A DNA stretch of 64,000 nucleotides from Novosphingobium sp. IK01 (GTDB lineage: Bacteria > Pseudomonadota > Alphaproteobacteria > Sphingomonadales > Sphingomonadaceae), in contig NZ_BTFW01000001.1 in the NCBI RefSeq assembly GCF_033242265.1, positions 124,001 to 188,000 of the forward strand. Direction: 5' to 3'. The notes beneath the pieces were generated by a model. The model did no database searches. It saw only the letters and a program-made list of their open reading frames with translations, and was not told the DNA's origin. Both the position numbers and the translations under genes were made by a program. Of this stretch, positions 1 to 10,683 are shown in pieces. Numbering within the stretch: the first letter of the stretch is position 1; each line of letters starts with the position of its first letter.

Positions 1-489
1 CCCGGCACGTTCGATCCGATTACGCTGGGCCATCTCGATATAATCCGCCGGGGCGCCAAACTGGTCGACCGGCTGATCGTCGGGGTCACCACCAACCCTT
101 CGAAAGACCCCATGTTCACGCCCGAAGAGCGCATGGTCATGGTGGAACGCGAAATGGCCGATCAGGGCATCGACAACGTCGAGGTGGTCGGGTTCAACGC
201 GCTCCTGATGAAATTTGCCGAGGCACAAGGGGCCAGCGTGATCGTGCGCGGGCTGCGCGCCGTTGCCGATTTCGAGTACGAATACCAGATGGCGGGCATG
301 AACCAGCAGCTCAACGACCAGATCGAGACGGTCTTCCTGATGGCAGACGTGAGCCTTCAGCCCATCGCCTCCAAGCTGGTCAAGGAAATCGCGCTGTTCG
401 GTGGCGATATTTCCCATTTCGTGACGCCGACCGTGCGCGACGAAGTGGTGGCGCGGGTTGCGCATCTGGGGCGCCGGGGAGACTATTGA
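1..489 (+). CDS. coaD: Phosphopantetheine adenylyltransferase (5' end missing)
   Basis: Transfers AMP from ATP to 4'-phosphopantetheine, giving dephospho-CoA, the penultimate step of coenzyme A synthesis in the cytoplasm. The window opens inside the gene: frame 1 reads PGTFDPITLGHLDII from the first base, which is the N-terminal nucleotide-binding motif of the family with its TxGH signature. Further on are RGLRAVADFEYE and the SSKLVKEI-like stretch (IASKLVKEIALFGGD) that are also typical of CoaD. About 162 residues are visible and only the first few are lost. It is followed at 632 by a secreted peptidyl-prolyl isomerase on the same strand. Identification is firm. Confidence 0.96.
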   Translation, partial: PGTFDPITLGHLDIIRRGAKLVDRLIVGVTTNPSKDPMFTPEERMVMVEREMADQGIDNVEVVGFNALLMKFAEAQGASVIVRGLRAVADFEYEYQMAGMNQQLNDQIETVFLMADVSLQPIASKLVKEIALFGGDISHFVTPTVRDEVVARVAHLGRRGDY

Positions 490-631
490 GGCTCCCGCAG
501 GGAACCCTGGTGCTGGCAGTGTTGTGCTGGCCGGTGTTGCCAAACGTTCATTGCAGTGTCAGTGCCCCGGCCTTAATCGGCATTTCTCGTATTCGATCCG
601 TTTCCCGTATTCCAGCAAGGTGTCAGGCTTG

Positions 632-1351
632 ATGATCGCCCGTTCGTTTTCCAAGGCCCTGATGGGCGCTGCTCTTGTCGCCAGCCTGGCGGTGTCGGGC
701 CCGGCCATGGCGCAGAGCCAGGGGAACAAGGAGCCGGTCAAGCCCTTCAAGGTCGACAAGTTCGTGCCCCAGCACGAGATCACCTATGCCATCGACACGG
801 ACCCCGCGCACGATCCCGAGAACGTACTCGTGCTCGACCTGTCGAACGGCGGGCGCGTGCTGATCCGGCTGATGCCAGAATGGGCGCCCCATCATATCGA
901 GCGGATCAAGACCCTCGTGCGGCAGGGGTTCTATGACGGGATCATCTTCCACCGCGTGATCGAGGGCTTCATGGCCCAGACCGGCGACCCGACGGGCACC
1001 GGGCAGGGCGGCTCCAAGCTGCCCGACCTCCAGGCCGAATTCAACGATGCGCCGCACATGCGCGGGACGGTCTCGATGGCCCGCACCAACGATCCCAACT
1101 CGGCCAACAGCCAGTTCTTCATCGTGTTCTATCCGCGCTTTGCGCTCGATCACAAGTACACCAACTTTGGGCGCGTGATCAGCGGCATGGATGCGGTCGA
1201 CACGATCGTGCGGGGCGAACCGCCCAAGAACCCGACGAAAATCGTCCAGGCCTCGATCCTGGCCGATCACAAGCCGCGCCCGGCGCCTGCCGCGCCGGTC
1301 CAGAGCGGGGCGATCACGGCGGACATGCTCAGCAAGTCCGGCTCGAACTGA
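632..1351 (+). CDS. Secreted cyclophilin-type peptidyl-prolyl cis-trans isomerase
   Basis: Catalyses cis-trans isomerisation of X-Pro bonds, here probably in the periplasm. The chosen start (ATG at 632) gives 239 residues beginning with a classical signal peptide: positive MIARSFSK, a hydrophobic stretch, and a likely cleavage site after AMA near residue 28. The cyclophilin domain covers roughly residues 65-215, with FHRVIEGFMAQTGDPTGTGQGG and ARTNDPNSANSQFFI; the second is the active-site region with the FF pair. The reading frame is open further upstream to 458, but that extension has no family similarity and would bury the signal peptide. It lies between coaD and queA on the same strand and may be co-transcribed with them. 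The natural substrate cannot be told. Confidence 0.92.
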   Translation: MIARSFSKALMGAALVASLAVSGPAMAQSQGNKEPVKPFKVDKFVPQHEITYAIDTDPAHDPENVLVLDLSNGGRVLIRLMPEWAPHHIERIKTLVRQGFYDGIIFHRVIEGFMAQTGDPTGTGQGGSKLPDLQAEFNDAPHMRGTVSMARTNDPNSANSQFFIVFYPRFALDHKYTNFGRVISGMDAVDTIVRGEPPKNPTKIVQASILADHKPRPAPAAPVQSGAITADMLSKSGSN

Positions 1352-1423
1352 TCGGGGCGGGCGCAGGCCGGAGGGGCGCCGGGGGCTTGCCCTTGCCGGG
1401 CCATGCGGCTAGCGCGCCAGCCC

Positions 1424-2452
1424 ATGCGCGTTGACCTGTTCGATTTCGACCTTCCCCCCGAGGCCATTGCCCTGCGCCCCGCGCGTCCGCGCGATGCGGC
1501 GCGGATGCTCCATGTGGCAGGAGGGGCCCCTCTGGCCGATCTGGGTGTGCGCGACCTGCCCTCGCTGCTGCGCGCGGGCGATGTGCTGGTGTTCAACGAT
1601 ACCCGCGTGATCCCGGCCCAGCTCGAAGGCCAGCGCGGCGAGGCGCGGATCGGCGCCACCTTGCACAAGCGGATCGACTTGCGCCGCTGGCAGGCCTTCG
1701 TGCGCAACGGCAAGCGCCTGCGCGAGGGCGACACCATCGCCTTTGGCGCGCAGGTGACCGCCATGGCCGAGGCCCGCCATGCGGACGGCAGCTGGACCCT
1801 GTTCTTCCCCGGCGAGGAGCCGGTCGAAGTCCTGCTCGAACGCGCCGGGCGAATGCCGCTGCCCCCCTACATCGCGGGCAAGCGCCCGACCGATGCGCAG
1901 GATCGCAGCGATTACCAGACGATGTTCGCCGACAAGGACGGTGCGGTTGCCGCGCCCACCGCGGCGCTCCATTTCACCCCCGAACTGATGGCCGCGCTGG
2001 CGCAGGCGGGGATCGGGCACGAGACGCTGACCCTGCATGTCGGCGCGGGCACGTTCCTGCCGGTCAAGGCCGACGATACCCTCGACCACCAGATGCACGC
2101 CGAATGGGGCACGATCGACGCGGAGACCGCCGCGCGCCTCAACGCCGTGCGCGCGGCAGGCGGGCGGATCATCGCGGTGGGGACGACCTCGCTGCGCCTG
2201 CTCGAAAGCGCGGCAGACGAAAGCCGGACGATCAACCCGTTCACCGGCGATACCTCGATCTTCATTACGCCGGGCTATACCTTCAAGGCCATCGACGGGC
2301 TGATGACCAATTTCCACCTGCCCAAGTCGACCCTGTTCATGCTGGTCTCGGCGCTGATGGGGCTGGAGACGATGCAGGGCGCCTATGCCCATGCCATCGC
2401 CAATGGCTATCGTTTCTACAGTTACGGTGATTCCAGCCTGCTGCTGCCCTGA
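1424..2452 (+). CDS. queA: S-adenosylmethionine:tRNA ribosyltransferase-isomerase
   Basis: Converts preQ1 at position 34 of tRNAs with GUN anticodons to epoxyqueuosine by moving the ribosyl part of S-adenosylmethionine. Residues 1-12, [12 protein letters not shown], are the usual QueA N-terminus, which is why ATG 1424 is preferred over 1403. The family blocks [45 protein letters not shown] and [17 protein letters not shown] are all present. The length of 342 residues is normal. The next queuosine gene, tgt, lies 2.9 kb downstream, separated by a chemoreceptor and a permease that have no obvious link to the pathway. Confidence 0.97.
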   Translation: MRVDLFDFDLPPEAIALRPARPRDAARMLHVAGGAPLADLGVRDLPSLLRAGDVLVFNDTRVIPAQLEGQRGEARIGATLHKRIDLRRWQAFVRNGKRLREGDTIAFGAQVTAMAEARHADGSWTLFFPGEEPVEVLLERAGRMPLPPYIAGKRPTDAQDRSDYQTMFADKDGAVAAPTAALHFTPELMAALAQAGIGHETLTLHVGAGTFLPVKADDTLDHQMHAEWGTIDAETAARLNAVRAAGGRIIAVGTTSLRLLESAADESRTINPFTGDTSIFITPGYTFKAIDGLMTNFHLPKSTLFMLVSALMGLETMQGAYAHAIANGYRFYSYGDSSLLLP

Positions 2453-2602
2453 GAATCTCCAGAGCGCATCTGCAGGGCGCAGGTGCGGGAGCGTTTTGGC
2501 CCGCATTCGACTGGGTGTTTTCCCCGATCCTGCCGCAACGCAATCTTGGCGTGCGGGTGCGCACCTTCCCGGTGAGCGGATAGCAGGATCGGGCCGAGTG
2601 CG

Positions 2603-4420
2603 ATGCATGTGACCATTTCACGGGTGATTCATCTGGGCGCGCTGATGACGGTCGTGCTCACCTCGCTGATGTTGTGGTCGGGGGTGACAGGGCTTGCGGA
2701 AGTATCGCACGAGTTTCGCAGCGTCACCGAGGATTCATTGCCCAGCACGATCCAGCTGGCCGACATCTCGCGCGCGATGGACGTGGCGCGGATCAAGCAG
2801 GGCTTGCAGGTCACCGCCGAGCAGCCCTCCGACGTGCTGAGCGTCGACAAGGATATCATCGACAACATTGCCACGGCCGACAAGGGGCTGGCCGCCTACA
2901 ACACGCGGCTGCGCGACCCTGCCGAACGCGCGATTTTCAGCAAGGTTCAGGCCGGATGGAAGATTCTGCGCGCCCAGACGCTGGGCGTGCGCGACATGGC
3001 CTTGCGGGGCGACATACCGGCTGCCGCGCATATCTATCGCGGCCCGATGGTCAAGGTGGCGGTCGACTTGCGCAAGACCCTCAATGGCCAGATCGCCTAC
3101 AACCGCAAGGTGGCGCTCGCGCGGGCGGCCCATGCCGCGCGAGCGGCTGATCGGACCAGGATCGGGCTGGCCATCGGGGGTGGTCTGGCCCTGGTCATGG
3201 CGGTCGTGCTGGCCTGTGTCCTGCGCCAGCGGGTGCTGGTGCCGATCAAGCGGCTGGTTCAGGCGATGGAGCGGATGGCCGACGGGCAACTCGATGCCGA
3301 AGTGCCCGGCCATGACCGCCACGACGAGATCGGGGCCATCAGCCGGGCCCTGCTCGACATCAAGCAGGGGGTCGAGGCGCGGACCCATGCCGCAGCGCAA
3401 GAGGAACTGGCCCAGCAGGTGCAGGTCGTCGATGTCTTTGCCAGTGCGCTCGACTATCTCGCGCGGCAGGATCTCGAACACCGCATCCACGAGGAATTGC
3501 CCGAGAAATATCAGGTTCTTCGCGCCAATTACAACGAAGCCGTGGCGATGCTGATGAAGGCCATGGGGACGGTGCGCGTGGGCGCGACCAGTCTGGCCGG
3601 GACCATCGGCGAAATCCAGAGTGCCGCGCATGATCTGGCCATGCGCAACACCCGTCAGGCGGCCAGCGTCGAGGAAACGACCGCCGCGATGCACAAGGTG
3701 GTCGATGGCGCGCGCCAGACGGCCCGTGCCGCCACCGATGCGCGCAGCCAGGCCTCGCAGGTCCTTGGCAAGGCCGAGCAGGGTGGGGCGGTCGTTGCGC
3801 GGGCGGTCGAGGCGATGGGGGCAATCGAACGCTCCTCGGGCGAGATTACCCAGATCATCGGGGTGATCGACGGGATCGCCTTCCAGACCAACCTGCTGGC
3901 GCTCAATGCCGGGGTCGAGGCGGCGCGGGCGGGCGAGGCGGGCAAGGGTTTTGCCGTCGTCGCCTCCGAAGTGCGGGCGCTTGCCCAGCGCAGCGCCGAA
4001 GCCGCGCGCGACATCAAGGCCCTGATCGATGCTTCGGGCCAGCAGGTGCGCGGCGGGGTGGATCTGGTCAAGCAGTCGGGCACTTTGCTGGGCGAGATCC
4101 TGGGCGACGTGAACGGCATCGGCACCACGATCAGCACGATCGCCGACTATACCGCCAAGCAGGTCGAGACTTTGGGTGAAGTGAGCGCGACGATGGGCGA
4201 GATCGACCAGGTGACCCAGCAGAATGCAGCCATGGTCGAGCAGACCAGCGCCGCCGCCCGCGCGATGGCCGAGGAATCGCAGGCGCTTTCGGGGCTGGTC
4301 AACCGCTGGCGCACGCGCGACCGGATGGTGCGCCCCGATCTGGGCGGCCAGCAGATGCGCCGGGATACCGTGGTGGGAATGGCCGGAAAGGCCGGGCCGC
4401 CGGCACTGGCGCGAGCCTGA
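2603..4420 (+). CDS. Methyl-accepting chemotaxis protein
   Basis: Transmembrane chemoreceptor of 605 residues that would signal to CheA/CheW. TM1 is near residues 9-30 and TM2 near 187-208 ([20 protein letters not shown]). The periplasmic ligand domain between them, about 155 residues, looks like a four-helix bundle. A HAMP domain follows ([21 protein letters not shown]). The cytoplasmic signalling hairpin carries the conserved tip [20 protein letters not shown] followed by [21 protein letters not shown]. The ligand is unknown. No che genes are in the window, so this is an orphan receptor inserted between queA and tgt. The ribosome binding site at the chosen start is weak, but no better in-frame start is seen. 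Confidence 0.93.
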   Translation: MHVTISRVIHLGALMTVVLTSLMLWSGVTGLAEVSHEFRSVTEDSLPSTIQLADISRAMDVARIKQGLQVTAEQPSDVLSVDKDIIDNIATADKGLAAYNTRLRDPAERAIFSKVQAGWKILRAQTLGVRDMALRGDIPAAAHIYRGPMVKVAVDLRKTLNGQIAYNRKVALARAAHAARAADRTRIGLAIGGGLALVMAVVLACVLRQRVLVPIKRLVQAMERMADGQLDAEVPGHDRHDEIGAISRALLDIKQGVEARTHAAAQEELAQQVQVVDVFASALDYLARQDLEHRIHEELPEKYQVLRANYNEAVAMLMKAMGTVRVGATSLAGTIGEIQSAAHDLAMRNTRQAASVEETTAAMHKVVDGARQTARAATDARSQASQVLGKAEQGGAVVARAVEAMGAIERSSGEITQIIGVIDGIAFQTNLLALNAGVEAARAGEAGKGFAVVASEVRALAQRSAEAARDIKALIDASGQQVRGGVDLVKQSGTLLGEILGDVNGIGTTISTIADYTAKQVETLGEVSATMGEIDQVTQQNAAMVEQTSAAARAMAEESQALSGLVNRWRTRDRMVRPDLGGQQMRRDTVVGMAGKAGPPALARA

Positions 4421-4447
4421 AAAACAGCGGGGTTTTCCCAGGGCGCT

Positions 4448-5266
4448 TCAGCCCGCAAACCAGCCCCACAACAGGCGCCCGGTCAGCCCGAGGCTGACCG
4501 TGATCAGCAGCGGGCGGATCAGCCTTGCGCCAAGGCGCGTGGCGAAATGGGTGCCCATCCAGGCCCCGCACATCGATCCGCAGGCCATGCACAGCGCCAG
4601 AACCCACAGGATCTGCCCGCCCAGCGCAAAGAGGATCACCCCGGCCAGATTGCTGGTGAGGTTGAGCAGCTTGGTCAGGCCCGTGGCCCGTGTCAGGCCA
4701 AGCCCCCGCAAGGCCACCAGCCCGGTGGTGAAGAACTGCCCGGTGCCCGGCCCGAAGAAGCCGTCGTAGAAACCGATCGCGCTGGCGACCGGCAGGAAGC
4801 CGCGTTGTCCGACGCGGTCGTGGCGGTCGGTATCGTCCATGCGCGGCGACAGCACGGTATAGAGCGAGACCCCGATCAGCAGCACGGGCACGACCAGCGC
4901 CAGCACGCGCCCGTCGAAATGCTGGATCGTGAGCGTGCCTGCAAGCGCCCCGGCAAAGGTCACGCCCAGCAAGGCCAGGTTGCCCGACAGCGTGAACAGC
5001 CCCGCGCGGTAATAGCGAAAGGTCGCCATGGCCGTTCCGCACATCGACTGGAGCTTGTTGGTGCCCAGCGTAATGTGCGGGGGCAGGCCCAGCGTGAAGA
5101 GGACCGGCATCATGATCAGCCCGCCGCCACCGGCCACGGAATCGACGAACCCGGTGATCATCGCCACCGCGGTCAGCACCGGATAGATCCACAAGGGCGG
5201 GTGATAGGCCAGCGTCTGGGTCGTTTCGGCAGCCTGGGCCATCAGGGCAAGGATCGTGAGCGGCAT
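4448..5266 (-). CDS. TSUP family (TauE/SafE-like) membrane permease
   Basis: Predicted inner-membrane transporter of the sulfite exporter TauE/SafE (TSUP) family, whose members move sulfur-containing or other small anions. The protein of 272 residues starts at MPLTILALMAQ. It has the first TSUP repeat GFVDSVAGGGGLIMMPVLF followed by LPPHITLGTNKLQSMCGT, and the second repeat GFYDGFFGPGTGQFFTTGLV with GLTRATGLTKLLNLTSNL. About eight hydrophobic segments are visible. The reading frame extends upstream to 5329, but that part is basic and non-hydrophobic. It is divergent from tgt with a 71-bp gap. The substrate cannot be assigned from sequence. Confidence 0.9.
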   Translation of the reverse strand: MPLTILALMAQAAETTQTLAYHPPLWIYPVLTAVAMITGFVDSVAGGGGLIMMPVLFTLGLPPHITLGTNKLQSMCGTAMATFRYYRAGLFTLSGNLALLGVTFAGALAGTLTIQHFDGRVLALVVPVLLIGVSLYTVLSPRMDDTDRHDRVGQRGFLPVASAIGFYDGFFGPGTGQFFTTGLVALRGLGLTRATGLTKLLNLTSNLAGVILFALGGQILWVLALCMACGSMCGAWMGTHFATRLGARLIRPLLITVSLGLTGRLLWGWFAG

Positions 5267-5322
5267 TTGCACCCCTTGGCGTTTGCGCCTAAGGCCCGCA
5301 ACAGTTCTTTTCCTGCGGATAG

Positions 5323-6462
<1,140 letters not shown>

Positions 6463-6556
6463 CAGCTAAATTGCTGCAATATGGATATTTATTGCAGTAA
6501 AACATTGCCCGGGCATGGCGCCGTGCTACCCTTCGCCGATTGATCGATCATCGGTG

Positions 6557-8632
6557 ATGAGGGGGCTGGCAGTGGGGTTCAGGGGGTGGATGCGGGGCGC
6601 GGGTTGCGCCGCGCTGGTCGTGGCAGCGATGGGCGGCGGGGGTGTCCGCTCCACGGTTGCCCATGCCGCTCCGACGAAAGGGGCCGCTCCGGCGGAAGGG
6701 GCGGCTCTGGCGCAGGCCTTTGGCGCGCGCGTGGCGGTTTCGGACATGAGCATGTCGCCCGATGGCACCCATGTTGCCTTCATCGTCCCCGATGGCGCGG
6801 GACAGCAGGTCATGGTCGCCGATCTGGTTGCTGGCGGCACCCCTCGTTCGGTGCTGGCCAGCCCGCGCGCCGGGGAGAAGCTTTTTGGGTGTTCGTGGCC
6901 GACTGACAAGCGCCTGTTCTGCCGGATCAGGATCTACGAAGCCAATGTCGGGACGCCGATCAGCTATGCGCGCATGGTGGCGATCGACAGCGATGGCGGG
7001 CATCTGACGGTCGTCTCGCAGCGACAGACGGACAGGGCGCTCGGCTTCGACTACCACGGTGACGCGGTGATCGACTGGACGGGGGACAAGCCGGGCCAGG
7101 TTCTGATGACCCACTCGTTCGTGCCGGAAATGTCGACCGGCACGCACCTTGCCCAGACGCAGGAAGGGCTCGGCGTTGTATCGGTCAATGTTACCACTCT
7201 CCAGCGCCGCACCGTGCAGATGGGACGGGTCGATGCGGCCGGTTACCTGACTGACGGGATCGGCCATGTCCGCATCATCGCGCGCGAGGTGCAGAATTCC
7301 ACGGGTTACGAGACCGGCAAGCTCAACTGGTATTATCGCAAGGCCGGGACGGGTGACTGGAACCTTCTGGGCCATACCGATGACAGCAATGGTTCTTCGG
7401 TCAAGGGGTTCGTTCCCCTTGCGGTCGACCCCACGCTCGACGTGGCCTATGGCTTCGGCACGGGCGAGGAGGGGCGCACGGCGCTCTACCGGATCAAGCT
7501 CGACGGTTCGCTCACGCGCGAGCGCGTCCTCGGGCGCAGCGATGTCGATGTCGACGATCTGGTCACCATCGGGCGTAGCCGTCGTGTGGTCGGGGTCAGC
7601 TACGCGACGGACAAGCGGGTGGTCGAATTCTTCGATCCTGAACTCGCCAAACTGGCTGCCGCCTTGCACAAGGCCTTGCCGGGACAGCCCCAGATCAGCT
7701 TCGTCGATGCTTCCGCCGATGAAAGCCGACTGCTGCTGCTGGCAAGCGGTGATACCGATCCGGGCATGTATTATGTCTTCGACAAGAAGACCCGCAAGCT
7801 CGAACAGGTGCTGGGCCTGCGCCCCGAACTGGAGGGCGTGAAGCTCGCCCCGATGCAGGCGATCAGCTATCGCGCTGCCGATGGCACGATGATCCCGGCC
7901 TATCTGACCCTTCCGCCGGGTCACAATCCGGGCGATTCCAGCGGAAAAGGCCTCCCGGCGATCGTCATGCCCCATGGCGGCCCGAGTGCGCGCGACGAAT
8001 GGGGGTTCGACTGGCTGGTCCAGTTCTACGCGCTGCGCGGCTATGCCGTGCTTCAGCCCAATTATCGCGGATCTTCAGGCTATGGGGTCGACTGGCAGAA
8101 CGGGAACGCGTTCCACTCCTGGGCGCGGGCCATTGCCGATATCGACGATGCGGGGCGCTGGTTGCTGGCGCAGGGGATTGCCGCGCCGGGCAAGCTGGGG
8201 ATCGTGGGCTGGTCCTATGGCGGCTATGCCGCGCTGCAATCGGGGGTGGTCGATCCCGGCCTGTTCAAGGCCATCGTGGCGGTGGCCCCGGTGACCGACC
8301 TGCCGCGTCTGCGCGACGACCAGATGGCCTACACGACCGGTGTGATCGTCGGTCGGCAGATTGGCGAGGGCGATTCGCTCAAGGGGGCATCGCCTGCGCT
8401 CAATGCCGGGGCTTTCACCGTGCCGGTGCTCCTGTTCCATGGCGATCAGGATCTCAATGTGCCGGTCGCGCAATCGCGCGAGATGGCCGACAGGCTGCGC
8501 CCGACCGGCCATCTGGCCGCCTATGTCGAGTTCAAGGGCCTCGATCACCAGCTCGAAAGCCAGCAGGCCCGCACCCGGATCCTGAGCGACAGCGATGCGT
8601 TGTTGCGCAAGGCCATGGGCCTGAATCCGTGA
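6557..8632 (+). CDS. Secreted S9 family prolyl oligopeptidase-like serine peptidase
   Basis: Alpha/beta-hydrolase peptidase of the S9 family, expected to cleave short peptides in the periplasm. The start at 6557 (MRGLAVGF) gives 691 residues; the frame also opens at 6515. A hydrophobic segment with an alanine-rich cleavage region follows at about residues 12-38. The N-terminal half, roughly residues 45-430, fits the beta-propeller that restricts substrate size (MSMSPDGTHVAFIVPDG is a typical blade). The catalytic domain holds the nucleophile in GWSYGGYAAL, the Asp region in FHGDQDLNVPVAQS and the His in KGLDHQLE. Upstream is tgt, downstream a small minus-strand gene. No operon partner is evident. 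Confidence 0.9.
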   Translation: MRGLAVGFRGWMRGAGCAALVVAAMGGGGVRSTVAHAAPTKGAAPAEGAALAQAFGARVAVSDMSMSPDGTHVAFIVPDGAGQQVMVADLVAGGTPRSVLASPRAGEKLFGCSWPTDKRLFCRIRIYEANVGTPISYARMVAIDSDGGHLTVVSQRQTDRALGFDYHGDAVIDWTGDKPGQVLMTHSFVPEMSTGTHLAQTQEGLGVVSVNVTTLQRRTVQMGRVDAAGYLTDGIGHVRIIAREVQNSTGYETGKLNWYYRKAGTGDWNLLGHTDDSNGSSVKGFVPLAVDPTLDVAYGFGTGEEGRTALYRIKLDGSLTRERVLGRSDVDVDDLVTIGRSRRVVGVSYATDKRVVEFFDPELAKLAAALHKALPGQPQISFVDASADESRLLLLASGDTDPGMYYVFDKKTRKLEQVLGLRPELEGVKLAPMQAISYRAADGTMIPAYLTLPPGHNPGDSSGKGLPAIVMPHGGPSARDEWGFDWLVQFYALRGYAVLQPNYRGSSGYGVDWQNGNAFHSWARAIADIDDAGRWLLAQGIAAPGKLGIVGWSYGGYAALQSGVVDPGLFKAIVAVAPVTDLPRLRDDQMAYTTGVIVGRQIGEGDSLKGASPALNAGAFTVPVLLFHGDQDLNVPVAQSREMADRLRPTGHLAAYVEFKGLDHQLESQQARTRILSDSDALLRKAMGLNP

Positions 8633-8640
8633 TCTGATGC

Positions 8641-8832
8641 CTAGGCGGCGATCTGGTCGCCATCATCCGCGAGGGTTTGTGTTTCCATGCGGGTGTCGGG
8701 ATATTGGACGAATTGGCCGGTGCGGGTGTCGAGGAAGCCCGCGCCGATGGCGTTGGCCTGTGCCTGGGCGGTTTCCAGATCGGGGTACCATTTGCCGCTG
8801 CGATGCGGCGTGACGAAGCGATACATCTGCAT
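8641..8832 (-). CDS. Small conserved-looking protein of unknown function (63 aa)
   Basis: A 63-residue open frame starting MQMYRFVTPHRSGKWYPDLETAQ, with only 8 bp between its stop and the stop of the convergent S9 peptidase gene. An ATG six codons upstream (8850) is possible. The composition is protein-like and soluble, with a Tyr/Trp/Gly-rich N-terminal half (YRFVTPHRSGKWY) and an acidic tail (LADDGDQIAA). The stretch ETAQAQANAIGAGFLDTRTGQFVQYP looks like a helix followed by a beta-hairpin. I do not recognise a family. The coding call rests on composition and on how well it fills the gap before the LysR gene, so it is moderate. Confidence 0.55.
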   Translation of the reverse strand: MQMYRFVTPHRSGKWYPDLETAQAQANAIGAGFLDTRTGQFVQYPDTRMETQTLADDGDQIAA

Positions 8833-8945
8833 GGCCCTACAATGCCACAAGGCGGGGGGCGGTTCCCGTCTTCAGGTGGCAAGCGTGGCCAATTTGCGAC
8901 GACCTGAGTTTTGCATGAAATTCTTGAAATACTGAAATATTCTTA

Positions 8946-9851
8946 TCACCATTGGTCAGCCATGCGGGGCAGTGCTCCGGCCAGGAATTCGATCCACGCG
9001 CGGGTCTTGGCGGCAGGCCTGCGGGTCGGATGGGTGAGGGCGTGAATGGCGCCGAGCGGGGCCAGGGGGTGGTCGAGCGCGACCTCGACAAGACGCCCCT
9101 CGCGCAGCGCGCGCGCGGCGATGAAGCGCGGGCCATAGACGAGGCCGAGACCCGCCGCAGCAGCCTCGACCAGCACTTCGCCGTTGTCGGCATGGAGCGA
9201 GCCGCGGATGGCCTGCCGGATCGAGCCATCGACACCAAAACGCCAGGTATAGGTGCCGGGCATCGAGAGCGTGAAACCGAGGCAGTCGTGATGGGCGAGG
9301 TCGGTCACCTTTTCGGGCGTGCCCGCACGGGCGAGGTAGGCTGGCGAAGCACAGATCACCAGATGCATGTCGGCCAGCTTGCGCGCGATCAGGCTGCTGT
9401 CCTCAAGGATGCCGATGCGGATCGCCACGTCCCAGCGTTCCTCGACCAGATCGACGTGGCGGTCGCTCAGGCCCAGTTCGACGGTGATCTTCGGGTGCAA
9501 CTGCGTGAAGGCGGCGACCAGCGGGCCAAGGTATTGCACGCCGAACGAGGCGGGCACGCTGACGCGCAGCAGGCCCTCGATGGTCACGCTCTGCGCGGCG
9601 GCCTCGGCATCGGCCTCGCGCAGTTCGCCCAGGATGCGCTCGGCCTTGTCGAGATAGGCCGCGCCCGCTTCGGTCAGCGAGAGGCGCCGGGTCGTGCGGT
9701 GGACGAGGGCAGTGCCAAGGCGCTGTTCGAGCGCGGAAAGATGCTTGGCAGCCATGGCTGGCGACATGTGCAGCGCGCGCGCCGCCGCCGAGAGCCCGCC
9801 AAGCCGCATGGCCAGCACGAAGACTTCGATACCGGTCAACCGGTCGGCCAT
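8946..9851 (-). CDS. LysR family transcriptional regulator
   Basis: DNA-binding regulator of 301 residues. The winged helix-turn-helix is at residues 1-60 (LTGIEVFVLAMRLGGLSAAARALHMSPAMAAKHLSALEQRLG, followed by LVHRTTRRLSLTEAG), and the rest is a periplasmic-binding-protein-like effector domain. The GLSDRHVDLVEERWDVAIRIG and YLARAGTPEKVTDLAHHDCL segments are typical of LysR proteins that control small-molecule or redox genes. It is divergent from a YceI gene across 121 bp that hold an ATAG-N11-CTAT element, so YceI is the first candidate target. The effector is unknown. Confidence 0.94.
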   Translation of the reverse strand: MADRLTGIEVFVLAMRLGGLSAAARALHMSPAMAAKHLSALEQRLGTALVHRTTRRLSLTEAGAAYLDKAERILGELREADAEAAAQSVTIEGLLRVSVPASFGVQYLGPLVAAFTQLHPKITVELGLSDRHVDLVEERWDVAIRIGILEDSSLIARKLADMHLVICASPAYLARAGTPEKVTDLAHHDCLGFTLSMPGTYTWRFGVDGSIRQAIRGSLHADNGEVLVEAAAAGLGLVYGPRFIAARALREGRLVEVALDHPLAPLGAIHALTHPTRRPAAKTRAWIEFLAGALPRMADQW

Positions 9852-9876
9852 GATTTCCTACTCCGGGTAAAAAGAG

Positions 9877-9895
9877 ATAGTCATATCCGCTCTAT
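9877..9895. promoter_or_regulatory. Candidate LysR-type operator between divergent genes
   Basis: The interrupted dyad ATAG-N11-CTAT lies in the gap between the LysR gene start (9851) and the YceI gene start (9973). LysR regulators typically bind T-N11-A dyads in such divergent gaps. The arms are only four bases, so the match may be chance. Confidence 0.35.
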
Positions 9896-9972
9896 TATCA
9901 TCTTGTGGTTCGAAGGCCATCATGGGGCCAGCATTTCACACACGACCTTCACACACGAGGATACGTCTTCTC

Positions 9973-10593
9973 ATGAACCGCAAGACTTTCGCCGCCCTGG
10001 CCCTGGCCCTCTCGCTCCCCGTGCTGGGCGCTCCCGCGCTGGTTTCGGCCCAGGCTTCGAGCGCGCCCTCGACCGTTCAGGCTGGCACTTACGCCGTCGA
10101 AACCCACCACACCCTGGCTGAATTCACCGTCAACCACTTTGGCTTCAACGACTTCTTCGGCGTGATCCCCGGCGCCACCGGCTCGCTGACGATCAACCCG
10201 GCGAACCTTGCGGTCACCAAGCTCGATGTGTCGCTGCCGGTTTCGGGCATCTCGACCACCAACGCCACGCTCGATGGCGAGCTGACCAGCGCCGACTGGT
10301 TCGACGCGGCCAAGTATCCGACGATCCACTTCGTCGCCCACAAGGTGACCAAGACCGGCGAGCGCACCGCCCGCATCGAAGGCGACGTGACCATGCACGG
10401 CGTGACCCGTCCGCTGACCCTCGATGCCACCTTTGGCGGCTCGGGCGTGAACCCGATGAGCAAGGCCTTCACCATCGGCTTTTCGGCCACCGGCACGCTC
10501 AAGCGCTCGGAATTCGGCGTCTCGAAGTACGTGCCCTTCGTCAGCGACGAAGTGCGCCTGAAGATCTCGGCGGCTTTCGAAAAGCAGGCCTGA
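9973..10593 (+). CDS. YceI family periplasmic lipocalin-like protein
   Basis: Secreted protein of 206 residues. The signal peptide is MNRKTFAALALALSLPVLGAPALVSAQ with cleavage after SAQ or nearby. The mature part is a YceI domain (residues about 35-205), with YAVETHHTLAEFTVNHFGFNDFF, WFDAAKYPTIHFVAHKVTKTG and ITMHGVTRPLTLD-like (VTMHGVTRPLTLD). These proteins bind isoprenoid or similar lipids in a beta-barrel. The start at 9973 is chosen because it gives an intact signal peptide; the frame itself is open from 9922. It is divergent from the LysR gene and ends at a strong terminator. Confidence 0.94.
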   Translation: MNRKTFAALALALSLPVLGAPALVSAQASSAPSTVQAGTYAVETHHTLAEFTVNHFGFNDFFGVIPGATGSLTINPANLAVTKLDVSLPVSGISTTNATLDGELTSADWFDAAKYPTIHFVAHKVTKTGERTARIEGDVTMHGVTRPLTLDATFGGSGVNPMSKAFTIGFSATGTLKRSEFGVSKYVPFVSDEVRLKISAAFEKQA

Positions 10594-10624
10594 TCTTTCC
10601 GGTTCCAACCCGGACCGAATGCAT

Positions 10625-10662
10625 GGGGCGCCGCGCCGGCTGGCTGCGGCGCCCCTTTTTTG
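10625..10662 (+). terminator. Rho-independent terminator after the YceI gene
   Basis: A perfect 10-bp stem, GGGGCGCCGC pairing with GCGGCGCCCC around an 11-nt loop, is followed directly by seven T residues. It separates the YceI gene from the glutathione transferase gene, whose start is 22 bp further on. Confidence 0.9.
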
Positions 10663-10683
10663 TGCCCAAGGAGGCAAGACACG

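Noticed and set aside
6463..6556. AT-rich stretch with repeated ATATTTATTGCAGTA-like bases after tgt as a possible origin or attachment site
   Set aside because: It is under 100 bp, shows no repeated DnaA boxes or flanking duplication, and is better read as the promoter region of the S9 peptidase gene.
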